Shown: positions 24,328 to 33,552, counted from the first letter of the stretch. The stretch is DNA of 49,034 nt from Akkermansia muciniphila (GCA_945873305.1 CAMCCX010000009.1:1-49034), one strand, 5' to 3'. The notes: generated by a model from the sequence alone, not told the origin. Made by a program: numbers and translations.

Positions 24328-25704
24328 ATGACCCGCCGCATTCTGTTTCTGGGATTCCTCTTCACCGCGCTCACGCTCGCGGAGGAAATCCCGCGCGCCG
24401 TGCAAGTCGTCGAGCCGCCGGAACCGCTCAAGCTCGACGGCATGGACCGCGTGATCAGCCGCACCAAGCAGTTCCGCATCTCCGGCGGCGAACCCCGCGA
24501 CCGCACCGCCGTCTCCCAGCTCGCCGAGGACGCGAAGGACGAACTGCTGCGCCTCACCGAGGAAAAGGACGCCTGGAAAGTCCCGGTCGCCATCGATCTT
24601 CACGGGAAATCCGGCGACCCCATGCCGCAGCGGACCGTGGCGATCCAGATCCTTGTTAGCGATGTCGGCTACGGCCTGCGGCTCGACGTCCACCTCAGCC
24701 GCGGCATCGAGCACGAGCGCTTCAAGCACGCCGTCACCTCGGCGCTTATTTACGAGCGCGCGCTGCGCGGACTGCCGGCGAAGGAATCCGACAGCCCGTT
24801 TTTCGTGCCGCCCTGGCTGGTGGACGGCCTCCGCGAAGCCACCGCCTGGCGGCTCAACCAGAGCGACCGGCGGCTTTACGAGGCGCTTTTCAAAACCGGC
24901 GGCCTGTTCAAAATCGACGAGCTCTTCGCCCTCGACGAGCGCGGCTTCGAGGAAATGGACGCCGCGATGCGGGCCGCCTTTCGGGTCTCCGCCGGCTCGC
25001 TGGTCATGGCGCTGCTTCAGCAGCCGCAGGGAAAAGAAGGCTTCCGCGCGTTCCTAACCGACGTCGCCGCCTTCGAAGGGGAGGCGCCCGCGCTGCTCCG
25101 CAAGCATTTCCCCGAGCTCAACCTGTCCGAGACCAGCCTCTCGAAATGGTGGGCGCTCCAGCTCGCGAACATCGGCGACCGCAACCTCGCCACCGACATC
25201 CTCAGCATCGCCCAGACCGAGACCGCGCTCAACGAGGCGCTGCGGCTCAATTTCCGCACCCCGGAAGGCATCCTCCAACAGAAAGAACTCGGCGCCTGGC
25301 CCGAGCTCGCCGCGCTGCCCGAGCCCGCCCGCGCCGGCGCGGTCAGGCTCGCCCAGGACGCGCTCGTCCGCCTCAGCTACCGCTGTTTCCCCTCCTACCG
25401 GCCGGTCCTCGCCGAGTATCAGATGGTCCTCAGCGCCATCGCCAAAAACAAAACCGGCGAGGTCGCCAACCAGCTCACCGCCCTCGACGAACGGCGCGCC
25501 ACCATGAGCGCCAAAGCCAAGCGCGCCCGCGACTATCTGGATTGGTTCGAAATCACCCGCGCCCGCGAGACCAGCGGCGCCTTCGACGACTACATGCGCC
25601 TCAAGGACCGCCTCAAGGCCAACCCGCACCGCCGCAGCGACGATCTATCAAAATATCTCGACCGCATGGACGCGATCTTCAGCCGCGGCGCGGAGCCGCC
25701 GTGA
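24328..25704 (+). CDS. Secreted protein resembling a degenerate gluzincin metallopeptidase
   Basis: A 458-residue protein with a signal peptide (MTRRILFLGFLFTALTLAEE). FKHAVTSALIYERAL followed about 20 residues later by PPWLVDGLREATAW has the spacing and flanks of the Peptidase_MA-type pair 'HExxH ... PxWLxEGLAE'. The zinc ligands are absent: no HExxH is present, and the third-ligand position reads DGLREA. A helical tail follows, with SAGSLVMALLQQPQGKEGFRAFLTDVA. I infer a catalytically dead relative used for binding or assembly; the fold assignment is by eye. ATG 24328 is preferred to an in-frame TTG at 24322. Confidence 0.65.
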   Translation: MTRRILFLGFLFTALTLAEEIPRAVQVVEPPEPLKLDGMDRVISRTKQFRISGGEPRDRTAVSQLAEDAKDELLRLTEEKDAWKVPVAIDLHGKSGDPMPQRTVAIQILVSDVGYGLRLDVHLSRGIEHERFKHAVTSALIYERALRGLPAKESDSPFFVPPWLVDGLREATAWRLNQSDRRLYEALFKTGGLFKIDELFALDERGFEEMDAAMRAAFRVSAGSLVMALLQQPQGKEGFRAFLTDVAAFEGEAPALLRKHFPELNLSETSLSKWWALQLANIGDRNLATDILSIAQTETALNEALRLNFRTPEGILQQKELGAWPELAALPEPARAGAVRLAQDALVRLSYRCFPSYRPVLAEYQMVLSAIAKNKTGEVANQLTALDERRATMSAKAKRARDYLDWFEITRARETSGAFDDYMRLKDRLKANPHRRSDDLSKYLDRMDAIFSRGAEPP

Positions 25705-25760
25705 CGCCGCGCCCGCAACTCGCGGTTGCCATTTTCAAATCCGGTGCAAGGGTCGTGCCG

Positions 25761-26270
25761 ATGAAACGAATCAGCCAGATCCTCACCGCCGTTTCCACCA
25801 GCCTCTTCGCCACCAACGCGCTCGCCGAGCCCCTCGCCGTCGGCTCGCCGATCCCCGTGGTGGAGCAGAAAAACCAGGACGGCCAAGTGGTGAAACTCGC
25901 CGAAGCCGCGGCCACCGGCTTCACCCTCGTCTATTTCTACCCGAAGGCCGACACCCCCGGTTGCACCAAACAGGCGTGCAGCCTCCGCGATTCCTACGCC
26001 GCGCTCACGGACAAAGGCGTGAAAATCTTCGGCGTCAGCGCCGACAAGGTGCCCGCGCAGAAAGCCTTCAAGGACAAATACAAGCTCCCCTTCGATCTGC
26101 TGGCCGACGCCGACGCCAAAGTCATCGACGCCTTCGGAGTGCCGAAAACCCTCGGTTTCGCCAAGCGCCAGGCCTTCCTCTTCAAGGACGGCAAACTCGT
26201 CTGGAGCGACACCAGCGCCTCCACCGAACAGCAGGCCCAGGACGTCTTGAAATTCCTCGCCACACAGTAA
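25761..26270 (+). CDS. Secreted peroxiredoxin, BCP/PrxQ type
   Basis: A 169-residue thiol peroxidase with a signal peptide ending ALAEP, so it acts in the periplasm. FTLVYFYPKADTPGCTKQAC holds the peroxidatic Cys in PGCT and the PrxQ-type resolving Cys five residues later. FGVSADKVPAQKAFKDKYKLPF and the C-terminal AFLFKDGKLVW complete the thioredoxin-like fold. It removes hydroperoxides using thiols. It starts 56 bases after the peptidase-like gene and could be read as part of the same transcript, though nothing proves it. Confidence 0.93.
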   Translation: MKRISQILTAVSTSLFATNALAEPLAVGSPIPVVEQKNQDGQVVKLAEAAATGFTLVYFYPKADTPGCTKQACSLRDSYAALTDKGVKIFGVSADKVPAQKAFKDKYKLPFDLLADADAKVIDAFGVPKTLGFAKRQAFLFKDGKLVWSDTSASTEQQAQDVLKFLATQ

Positions 26271-26315
26271 GCGAAGGATTGATTCCATCCGCCGCCCGCA
26301 TAGCCTTCCGATGCC

Positions 26316-26606
26316 ATGAACCCGCCCGATCCCGATCTCGCCGCTGCCGAACTCAAGGCGATGCAGGATTCCATCTACCGGGAAAAAATCCTCCGCGCCC
26401 GCCGCCAGACCCCCGAGGAACGTCTGGCGGATGTGTTCGAGCTGACCAATTCCGTGTTCACCCGCATGCACGAGGGCGCGATGTGGCAGGCTGGCATCTC
26501 CGACGAGCGGCAAGGCTGGGACATCGTCCGCAAGAGACTCGCCCGGCTCCGCCAGGTTTACGATGCCGGTCGCTTTGTGAACCATCTTCCCGCTGCCCTC
26601 CAATGA
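26316..26606 (+). CDS. Small helical protein, partner of the next nucleotidyltransferase
   Basis: A 96-residue, highly charged, all-helical-looking protein (ELKAMQDSIYREKILRARRQTPEERLADVFEL, later QGWDIVRKRLARLRQVYD). No cysteine, membrane segment or known motif is visible. The stop overlaps the ATG of the NTase-fold gene as ATGA, which indicates coupled translation and a shared function. It could be an antitoxin-like partner or an adaptor; I do not recognise the family. Confidence 0.75.
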   Translation: MNPPDPDLAAAELKAMQDSIYREKILRARRQTPEERLADVFELTNSVFTRMHEGAMWQAGISDERQGWDIVRKRLARLRQVYDAGRFVNHLPAALQ

Positions 26607-27169
26607 CTATCGAGCAACTTGCCACCGCAGTCCTTGATGCCTGTGAAAAGGAGGGCGTCCATCACATGCTCACGGGTGCCTTTGCGCATGGACTTTACGG
26701 CATTCCGCGATCGACCAAGGACGTGGACGTCGTTTTGAGCGTCGCCTCCGGAAACCCTATCGAAAGGGTGGTTCGAAGGCTGGAGGGAGTGGTGCAATTC
26801 GAGCAGCAAGTAAAGTTCGACACCCTCACTTGGGGGAAACGTCTCGTTGGCGAATCCACCGGGATGCCTCCGTTCAAGATCGCGCTTTTCGAACTGTTTG
26901 ACGATCCATTCGTCCAATCCCAATTTCAGCGCAGGCGGCGGATGTTTTCCACCCAGATCCAGCGCGAAACCTGGCTTCCCACGCCGGAAGACGTCGTCGT
27001 CCAGAAACTCCGCTGGGGCCGTTCCAAAGACCTCGACGACGCCCGCGACGTGCTCGCTGTCCAAGGCCCCGAAACCCTCGACATGCCCTACATCGAGAAA
27101 TGGTGCGCCCTCCACGGCACCGTCCCCCGGCTCCTCGAAGCCCTCGCCGGCATCCCGCCGTTGGATTGA
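26603..27169 (+). CDS. Nucleotidyltransferase-fold protein (MNT/AbiEii-like)
   Basis: A 188-residue protein with the NTase pattern LTGAFAHGLYGIPRSTKDVDVVLS. G25 and A26 stand for the G[G/S] loop, Arg36 and Thr38 precede Asp40 and Asp42, the metal-binding pair. LPTPEDVVVQKLRWGRSKDLDDARDVL resembles the segment 'xxPEdlixxKLxagrxkDxxDvxxL' of AbiEii/DUF6036-type proteins. It probably transfers a nucleotide to an unidentified target. Gene order and 4-bp coupling with a small partner resemble toxin-antitoxin layouts, but a housekeeping role is equally possible. Confidence 0.78.
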   Translation: MTIEQLATAVLDACEKEGVHHMLTGAFAHGLYGIPRSTKDVDVVLSVASGNPIERVVRRLEGVVQFEQQVKFDTLTWGKRLVGESTGMPPFKIALFELFDDPFVQSQFQRRRRMFSTQIQRETWLPTPEDVVVQKLRWGRSKDLDDARDVLAVQGPETLDMPYIEKWCALHGTVPRLLEALAGIPPLD

Positions 27170-27232
27170 TGTCCCGGCGGATGACGGGGCATCTGAAAGA
27201 ATCCCCGCACCCGCGACGTTTTTCCCGCTCTG

Positions 27233-30200
27233 ATGAAAAACCGTTCCCGCTCTCTCGCCGCGCTGGGTCTTCTCGTGACCGGGTTTCTGGCGGCCTGCGA
27301 CCCCTCCGCCTCCAAAGTTTCGAGCGCGCCGGCCGCCGTGGAAGCCCCCGCGCCGCCGGTGGTCACCGAGCCGGTGAAAATTTCCTTCAACGAGCACGTC
27401 CAGCCGATCCTCTCCGAGTATTGCTATCACTGCCACGGCCCGGATTCCGGCACCCGCGAGCCCAAGAAAGCGCCGCTGCGGCTTGACCGGATGGAGGACG
27501 CGTTTGTCCCGCGCGAGGATGGCCAGCCGGTGATTCTCAAAGGAAATCCCGCGGAATCCCTGCTCGTGAAGCGCCTCCACGAAACCGATCCCGACGCGGT
27601 CATGCCGCCGCCGAAAAGTCACAAGACAATGAAGCCGCAGGAAATCGCCGTGCTCGAGCGCTGGATCGAACAAGGCGCGGAATACGAACCGCACTGGTCG
27701 TTCGCCCAAGTGAAAAAGCCGGAAATTCCCGCCGCGGGCGAGGGCTGGGCCGCCAATCCCATCGACCGCTTCATCGCCGAAAAACTCGATTCATCCGCCC
27801 TCAAACCCAATCCGCCGGAAGATTCCGCACGGTTTTACCGCCGCCTGCACCTCGACCTCACCGGCTTGCCGCCCGCGCCCGAAGCCATCGAGGCGTTCAA
27901 GAAATCTGCCGCCACCGATCCTCAAGCCGCCGTCGAATCCGCCGCCGACGCGTTGCTCGCCACCACCGCCAGCGCCGAGCACTTCGGTCGTCATTGGCTG
28001 GACGCGGCCCGCTACGCCGACACCCACGGCATCCACATCGACAACTACCGCGCCATCTGGCCCTACCGCGACTGGGTGATCCGCGCGTTCCAGGCGAACA
28101 TGCCTTGGGATCAATTCACCACCGAGCAAATCGCCGGCGACCTGCTGCCTGACCGGTCGCTCGACCAGCTCGTCGCCACCGGATTTTCCCGCTGCCTCGC
28201 CACCACCGGCGAGGGCGGCGCGATCGCCGATGAATACGACGCGATCTACGCCAAGGACCGCGTCGAAACGGTCTCCGCCGTCTGGCTCGGCCTCACCACC
28301 GGCTGCGCGGCCTGCCACGACCACAAGTTCGACCCGGTCTCCACCAAGGAATTCTATTCCCTCACCGCCTTCTTCCGGAACACCCCGATGTCCGCGCTCG
28401 ACGGCAACAACGCGGAGCACCCGCCGAATGTTTTCGTGCCTCTGTTGGATGACCGCAAGCGCTGGGAAGCCCTCGCCGGCGAGATTTCCGGCGTCGAAAA
28501 ACAACTCGCCGCGCGTGCCGCAGAGGCGCGTCCGGAGTTCGACCGCTGGCTCACGAGCGCCCGCATCGAATCGTCCCGCGAGATCGATTCCACCCTGTCG
28601 ATCCACCTGCCGCTCACCGAGTCGGACGGCCCGCTGCGCGGCTTCGTCGATGGCCAACCGCGCGAATGGCCGGCCGCGCTTTCGCGGATCGAGGCCCCGC
28701 TCGGCCAGGCCCCGGTCATCAGCGACGCCCCCGTCGATCTCGGCGACATCGGCGGATTTTCACGGGGAGACCAGGTCACCTTCGGCGGCTTCATCCGCGT
28801 CGAGGGACAGCCCACCGGTGCCGTCATCGCCCGCATGAATCCCGCGGAGTCGTTCCGCGGCTGGGACCTCTATCTGGAAGACGGCAGGCCGATCTCGCAC
28901 GTCATCGATTCCTGGGACAAGGCGGCGAACAAACACGTCGCGGACGCGCCGCTCAAGCCCGGCGAGTGGCACCACGTGATGGTCACTTTCAACGGCACCA
29001 TCTCCGGCCATCAGGCGTCCGCCATTTACGTGGATGGGAAAAACGCGGGCGGCAAGACCTATCCGAACACCGTGGGCGGCAACATCGAGACCGCCGTGCC
29101 GCTGCGCCTGGGCTCGCGTCACAACAACGAAGCGAAACTCACCGGCAAGGTGGCTCTTCAGGATTTCCGCTTCTACCGCCGTCTGCTCGCCCCGGATGAA
29201 ATCGAAAAACTGGCGAAGAACAGCGAGCTCCAGCACATCGTTTCCCTCGCCCCGGACCAGCGCTCGAAGGAGCAGGTCGAGTCGGTTTTCAAATACTTCC
29301 TCGCCAATATCGACGGCCCGTCGCGGGAGTTGAAGACCGCGCTGGACGGCAAGAAATCCGAGCAAGCCACCCTCCGCTCGCGTGGGTCGGTCTCGCTGGT
29401 GATGGAGGAAAACAAGACCGAGCCCTTCGCCCACGTCCTCATTCGCGGCGGCTATGCCGACAAGGGTGAAAAAGTTAGCGCCGCCACGCCCGCCGTGCTC
29501 CCGCCGATGGCGGCCGACGCGCCGAAGAACCGCCTCGGCCTCGCCCGCTGGCTCAATGACCCGGCCAATCCGCTGCCCGCCCGCGTGACGATGAACCGCA
29601 CCTGGTCGTACATTTTCGGAAACGGCATCGTCGAGACCAACTCCGACTTCGGCATCATGGGAGCCCGGCCGAGCCACCCGAAACTGCTCGACTGGCTCGC
29701 CGCCGAGTTCGTGGATTCCAAGTGGAACTACCGCCACATGCTCAAGCTGATGGTCACCTCCGCCACCTACCGCCAGTCCGGCGTGGTCACCTCCGAGAAG
29801 CTGGAGAAAGACCCTTCTAACCGTCTCCTCGCCCGCGGCCCGCGCCATCGCCTCGACGCCGAGCAGATCCGCGATCTCGCGCTTTCCTCGGCCGGCTTGC
29901 TCTCGACGAAAACCGGCGGCCCCTCGGTGAAGCCCTATCAGCCGGAAGGCATCTGGGAGGCGGTCGCCATGCCGCAGTCGAACACGCGGACCTACCGCGA
30001 GGACAAGGGAGAGGGGCTCTATCGGCGCTCGCTCTACACGATGTGGAAGCGCACCGCCGCGCCGCCGTCGATGGAGATCTTCAACGCGCCGACCCGCGAA
30101 ACCTTCTGCGTGAAGCGGGATCTAACCAACACTCCGTTGCAGGCGCTCGTGCTTTTGAACGACCCGCAATTCGTCGAAGCCTCCCGCGAGCTGGCCTCCA

Positions 30201-30472
30201 ATGCGCTCAAGACCGGCGCCGATTTCGACGCCCGTCTGGATTTCATCACCGCGCGTCTCGACGGACGGAGCTTCGATCCAGGCGAGCGGCAGATCGCCCG
30301 CAAATCGCTGGATTCCGCCCTCACGACCTTCCGCAAGCAGCCGGATGACGCGATGAAACTCGTCACCACCGGAGCCACGCCGCCGCGCAAGGATGCCGAT
30401 GTCCCGGAGCTCGCCGCCTGGACGCTGCTCGCCAGCCAGATCCTCAATCTCGATGAAACCATCACCCGCTGA
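27233..30472 (+). CDS. PSD1-type cytochrome c-like lipoprotein (PSCyt1, DUF1549, LamG, DUF1553)
   Basis: A 1079-residue exported protein typical of Planctomycetes and Verrucomicrobia. A lipoprotein signal ends in LAAC, with Cys22. Near the start, YCYHCHGP gives CxxCH at 64-68, a haem c site. The DUF1549 part runs from NPIDRFIAEKL through DLTGLPPAPEAIEAF to a second motif CAACHDHKFDP near 358. A LamG-like domain follows around 460-650. The C-terminal DUF1553 begins near NRLGLARWLNDPANPLPARV and includes VTSATYRQSG. Such proteins pair with DUF1501 proteins and are thought to act in outer-layer polysaccharide breakdown; the reaction is not established. Confidence 0.95.
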   Translation: MKNRSRSLAALGLLVTGFLAACDPSASKVSSAPAAVEAPAPPVVTEPVKISFNEHVQPILSEYCYHCHGPDSGTREPKKAPLRLDRMEDAFVPREDGQPVILKGNPAESLLVKRLHETDPDAVMPPPKSHKTMKPQEIAVLERWIEQGAEYEPHWSFAQVKKPEIPAAGEGWAANPIDRFIAEKLDSSALKPNPPEDSARFYRRLHLDLTGLPPAPEAIEAFKKSAATDPQAAVESAADALLATTASAEHFGRHWLDAARYADTHGIHIDNYRAIWPYRDWVIRAFQANMPWDQFTTEQIAGDLLPDRSLDQLVATGFSRCLATTGEGGAIADEYDAIYAKDRVETVSAVWLGLTTGCAACHDHKFDPVSTKEFYSLTAFFRNTPMSALDGNNAEHPPNVFVPLLDDRKRWEALAGEISGVEKQLAARAAEARPEFDRWLTSARIESSREIDSTLSIHLPLTESDGPLRGFVDGQPREWPAALSRIEAPLGQAPVISDAPVDLGDIGGFSRGDQVTFGGFIRVEGQPTGAVIARMNPAESFRGWDLYLEDGRPISHVIDSWDKAANKHVADAPLKPGEWHHVMVTFNGTISGHQASAIYVDGKNAGGKTYPNTVGGNIETAVPLRLGSRHNNEAKLTGKVALQDFRFYRRLLAPDEIEKLAKNSELQHIVSLAPDQRSKEQVESVFKYFLANIDGPSRELKTALDGKKSEQATLRSRGSVSLVMEENKTEPFAHVLIRGGYADKGEKVSAATPAVLPPMAADAPKNRLGLARWLNDPANPLPARVTMNRTWSYIFGNGIVETNSDFGIMGARPSHPKLLDWLAAEFVDSKWNYRHMLKLMVTSATYRQSGVVTSEKLEKDPSNRLLARGPRHRLDAEQIRDLALSSAGLLSTKTGGPSVKPYQPEGIWEAVAMPQSNTRTYREDKGEGLYRRSLYTMWKRTAAPPSMEIFNAPTRETFCVKRDLTNTPLQALVLLNDPQFVEASRELASNALKTGADFDARLDFITARLDGRSFDPGERQIARKSLDSALTTFRKQPDDAMKLVTTGATPPRKDADVPELAAWTLLASQILNLDETITR

Positions 30473-30478
30473 ACCGCG

Positions 30479-31942
30479 ATGACACCCTTGGAATCCCACA
30501 ACGCCGCCTACAGCCGCCGTCAGTTTTTCCGCAAGTCCGGCACCGGTCTCGGCATGGCCGCGCTCGCTTCCTTGCTCGGCCAGCGCGGAATCTCCGCCGC
30601 GGAGAGTCTCGCCGGCATCAACGGCATGCTGCCGCAAATCGCCCCCAAGGCAAAGCGGGTGATTTACATTTCACTCATCGGCGCGCCGTCGCAGCTGGAT
30701 CTGTTCGACTACAAGCCGGACTTGAAAAAGCGCTTCAAGGAAGACCTCAACGGCTGGCTGAAGGAGCAAGGCCAGCGTCTCACCGGGATGACCTCAGGCC
30801 AGGCTAACTTCCCGTTAGCCCCGTCGATCTTCAATTTCCAACAGCACGGCCAGTCCGGCGCGTGGGTCAGCGAGCTGCTGCCATGGACCGCCAAAATGGT
30901 GGACGACCTCTGCATCATCAAGTCGATGCACACCGACGCGATCAACCACGAGCCCGCGAACCAGTTGGTTTACACCGGCTCGATGCAGTCGGGCAAGGCC
31001 TCGCTCGGCTCGTGGCTGTCCTACGGCCTCGGCTCGATGAACGAGGAGCTGCCGTCCTTCGTCGTGCTGCACGCCACCCACACCTCGCCGTTCGCGAACG
31101 TGCAGGCGATTTCCTCGCGGCTCTGGGGCTCGGGCTATCTGGCAGGCAAGCATTCCGGCGTCGCGCTCCGCTCGCTCGGCGATCCCGTGCTTTTCCTCAA
31201 GGACACCGCCGGAATCTCGCGGGAAACCCGCCGGACCATGCTCGACGGGCTGAATGAACTGAACCGCCGTTCGTTCTCGGCGATCCGCGATCCGGAGATC
31301 GAGAACCGGATCCAGCAGTATGAAATGGCGTTCCGGATGCAGGCCTCCGTGCCGGAACTCACCGATCTATCCGGCGAGCCCGAGAGCACCTATCAACTCT
31401 ACGGCGAGGACAGCAAGAAGCGCGGCACCTTCGCCAACTCCGCGATCATGGCCCGCCGCCTGGCCGAGCGCGGCGTGCGCTTCGTGCAGATTTTCCACCG
31501 CGGCTGGGACCAGCACGGCGACCTGCCGCGCGACCTCGCCTCGCAGTGCAAGGACGTGGATCAAGGTTGCTACGGCCTGATCCAGGATCTCAAACAACGC
31601 GGCATGCTCGAAGACACGCTCGTCGTCTGGGGCGGCGAATTCGGGCGGACGATTTACTCGCAGGGCAAGCTCACCGAGACCGACTACGGCCGTGATCACC
31701 ACCCGCGCTGCTTCACCATCTGGATGGCCGGCGGCGGCATCAAGGGCGGCCAAGTTTACGGCGAAACCGACGAGATGTCCTACAACATCGTCAAGGATCC
31801 CGTCCACATCCGCGACCTTCACGCCACCATGCTCCACGCCCTCGGCCTTGAACACGAGCGACTTAGTTTCAAATTCCAAGGCCTCGACCAGCGCCTCACC
31901 GGCGTGGATCCCGCGAAGGTTTTGAAGGAGCTCTTCGTTTGA
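30479..31942 (+). CDS. DUF1501 family secreted protein (Tat substrate)
   Basis: A 487-residue protein whose N-terminus has a twin-arginine motif ([24 protein letters not shown]), so it is exported folded. The body shows alkaline-phosphatase/sulfatase superfamily features: [22 protein letters not shown] at the start and [15 protein letters not shown], then [18 protein letters not shown], near the end. Both are typical DUF1501 sequence with likely metal-binding His and Asp. It starts 6 bases after the PSD1 stop, the usual operon order. No substrate is known for this family, although a sulfatase- or esterase-like role on polysaccharide is widely assumed. Confidence 0.95.
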   Translation: MTPLESHNAAYSRRQFFRKSGTGLGMAALASLLGQRGISAAESLAGINGMLPQIAPKAKRVIYISLIGAPSQLDLFDYKPDLKKRFKEDLNGWLKEQGQRLTGMTSGQANFPLAPSIFNFQQHGQSGAWVSELLPWTAKMVDDLCIIKSMHTDAINHEPANQLVYTGSMQSGKASLGSWLSYGLGSMNEELPSFVVLHATHTSPFANVQAISSRLWGSGYLAGKHSGVALRSLGDPVLFLKDTAGISRETRRTMLDGLNELNRRSFSAIRDPEIENRIQQYEMAFRMQASVPELTDLSGEPESTYQLYGEDSKKRGTFANSAIMARRLAERGVRFVQIFHRGWDQHGDLPRDLASQCKDVDQGCYGLIQDLKQRGMLEDTLVVWGGEFGRTIYSQGKLTETDYGRDHHPRCFTIWMAGGGIKGGQVYGETDEMSYNIVKDPVHIRDLHATMLHALGLEHERLSFKFQGLDQRLTGVDPAKVLKELFV

Positions 31943-31953
31943 TTGTCCCATCA

Positions 31954-31969
31954 TCATATCTGGATATGA
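31954..31969. promoter_or_regulatory. Palindromic operator candidate before the metH locus
   Basis: TCATATCTGGATATGA is a 7-2-7 perfect dyad, 46 bases upstream of the metH homocysteine-module ATG and 11 bases after the DUF1501 stop. The two-base centre is too small for an RNA loop, so DNA binding by a dimeric repressor is more likely. Helix-turn-helix repressors such as the ArsR-family SahR control metH genes in Proteobacteria. Whether the same motif applies here is inference. Confidence 0.5.
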
Positions 31970-32014
31970 AGATTTGTTTCTTGAAGTCGGCGGGGTTGTG
32001 ACTAGGTTTCGGCC

Positions 32015-33109
32015 ATGCCGCAGCCCGACTTTACTGATGAAATCCAGCGCGCCCTCACCGAGCGAATCTTCGTTCTCGACGGGGCGATGGGCACCACGAT
32101 CCGGACTTACGGGCTCAATGAGTCCGACGCCCGTGGCGAGCGCTTCGCGGACAACGAAAAGGACCTGCTCAACAACGGCGACATCCTCTCGATCACCCGC
32201 CCGGAAATCATCGGCGACATCCACAAGCGTTTCTACGAAGCCGGTTCGGATATCTGCGAAACGAACACGTTCTCCGCGACCGGCATCGCCCAGAGCGAGT
32301 TCTTCGTCGAGGACCCGCGCGAAAAGGGCGGGCGCAAGGATCCCGAGTTTTTCCAGAAGATCCTCGAAAACCCGTTTCTGAACGACCTCGCCTGGGAAAT
32401 GAACGTCGAGTCATCCCGCCTCTGCCGCAAGTGGGCGGACGACATCGGCACCGACACCGGCCGCAAGCGCTACGTCGCCGGGGCCATCGGGCCGCTGACC
32501 GTTTCACTCACCAATTCACCCGACGCCAACGACTCGGGCTTCCGCGTGGTGACATTCGACCAAGTGCTCGCCGCTTATAAACATCAGGTCCGTGGCCTCA
32601 TCGAAGGCGGTTGTGACATCCTCATGATCGAGACGATTTTCGATTCGCTCAACGCCAAGGCCGCCGCCGTGGCGGTGCAGGAAGTCTACGATGAGGACCG
32701 TGTGCATCTTCCGGTGATCATTTCCGCCGCTGTCGGCCTGGGTGGAGAAACGATGATTTCCGCGCAAAAAGTCGAGGCGCTCTGGAATGCCTTCGCCCAC
32801 ACCAAACCACTCGCCATCGGGCTGAACTGCTCGCTCGGGCCCGACCTGATGCGGCCTCACCTCGAAGAGCTCTCCGAGTGCGCGGCCACCTGCATTTCCT
32901 GCTATCCGAACGCCGGCCTGCCCAACCCGCTCGCGCCGACCGGCTTCGATCTCGATCCGGAGCACATGCACGACTACATGGCGGAGTTCGCCAAAGCGGG
33001 CCTCTTGAATCTAGCGGGTGGGTGCTGCGGAAACACCCCGGAGCACGTCGCCGCGATTGCCAGGGCCGTGGCGAAATACGCGCCGCGGGAGGTGCCGGTC
33101 ATTCGATGA
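32015..33109 (+). CDS. metH: Methionine synthase, homocysteine-binding module as a separate protein
   Basis: This 364-residue protein corresponds to the first domain of MetH. FVLDGAMGTTIRTYGL is the barrel's opening strand. GLNCSLGPDLM gives the first zinc Cys, and GGCCGNTPEHV supplies the two adjacent Cys near the end. All three residues for activating homocysteine thiolate are present. The other MetH modules are encoded from 33600, so methionine synthesis needs both proteins. The protein ends cleanly three residues after a VPVIR tail, at the linker position. It is therefore a separate gene, not a broken one. An inverted-repeat element begins 7 bases after its stop. Confidence 0.93.
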   Translation: MPQPDFTDEIQRALTERIFVLDGAMGTTIRTYGLNESDARGERFADNEKDLLNNGDILSITRPEIIGDIHKRFYEAGSDICETNTFSATGIAQSEFFVEDPREKGGRKDPEFFQKILENPFLNDLAWEMNVESSRLCRKWADDIGTDTGRKRYVAGAIGPLTVSLTNSPDANDSGFRVVTFDQVLAAYKHQVRGLIEGGCDILMIETIFDSLNAKAAAVAVQEVYDEDRVHLPVIISAAVGLGGETMISAQKVEALWNAFAHTKPLAIGLNCSLGPDLMRPHLEELSECAATCISCYPNAGLPNPLAPTGFDLDPEHMHDYMAEFAKAGLLNLAGGCCGNTPEHVAAIARAVAKYAPREVPVIR

Positions 33110-33115
33110 GATTGA

Positions 33116-33147
33116 ACCGCAGAGACGCAAAGGTCGCAGAGGAACGC
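33116..33147 (+). repeat. Left 32-bp inverted repeat flanking the GxxExxY gene
   Basis: The arm starts ACCGCAGAGACGCAAAGG at 33116. It is the reverse complement of 33553-33584 with 29 of 32 positions identical. It begins seven bases after the metH module stop. Similar 'CGCAGAGACGC' sequences accompany GxxExxY genes in other genomes, as far as I recall, so the arms probably delimit the inserted unit. Confidence 0.85.
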
Positions 33148-33158
33148 AAAGGAAGATT

Positions 33159-33548
33159 ATGAAGGAATACTTGAACAAGCTTTCGGGTGAGGTGATCGGT
33201 GCAGCCATTGAGGTGCACAATGACCTGGGGCCGGGGCTTCTGGAGTCGAGCTACGAAGCCAGTCTTCAGCATGAACTGAAACTTCGAGGATATGAATCGG
33301 TGAGGCAATTGGGCTTGCCTATCAAATACAAGAATTTGGTCGTTCCCGAAGCCTATCGAATAGATCTATTGGTGGAGAATTGTCTAGTGATCGAACTCAA
33401 AACCGTTGAATCGCTGCTCCCGATCCACTCGGCACAGCTTCTCACCTATCTCAGGATGTCCGACAATCATCTGGGACTCCTCATCAACTTTCACACCGTC
33501 CGCCTCACCGACGGCATCAAACGCCTCGTCCACAACTTCCCGTCTTAA
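33159..33548 (+). CDS. GxxExxY protein, PD-(D/E)XK nuclease-fold
   Basis: A 129-residue protein with the defining signature GPGLLESSYEASLQHEL, where GLLESSY gives GxxExxY. VIGAAIEVHNDLG precedes it, and YRIDLLVENCLVIELKTVESL supplies the Asp and E-x-K pair of a PD-(D/E)XK nuclease core. QLLTYLRMSDNHLGLLINF closes the fold. The catalytic residues are present, but no target is known. The gene and its two inverted-repeat arms lie between the two metH genes, in the same direction. Base composition is lower in GC than the flanks, consistent with arrival by transfer. ATG 33159 is chosen over an upstream frame that reads into the repeat. Confidence 0.9.
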   Translation: MKEYLNKLSGEVIGAAIEVHNDLGPGLLESSYEASLQHELKLRGYESVRQLGLPIKYKNLVVPEAYRIDLLVENCLVIELKTVESLLPIHSAQLLTYLRMSDNHLGLLINFHTVRLTDGIKRLVHNFPS

Positions 33549-33552
33549 CTCC

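Noticed and set aside
31943-32014. SAM or cobalamin riboswitch before metH
   Set aside because: The 72-base gap is too short for a cobalamin riboswitch and shows no SAM-type multi-stem pattern. Only a DNA-type dyad is visible.
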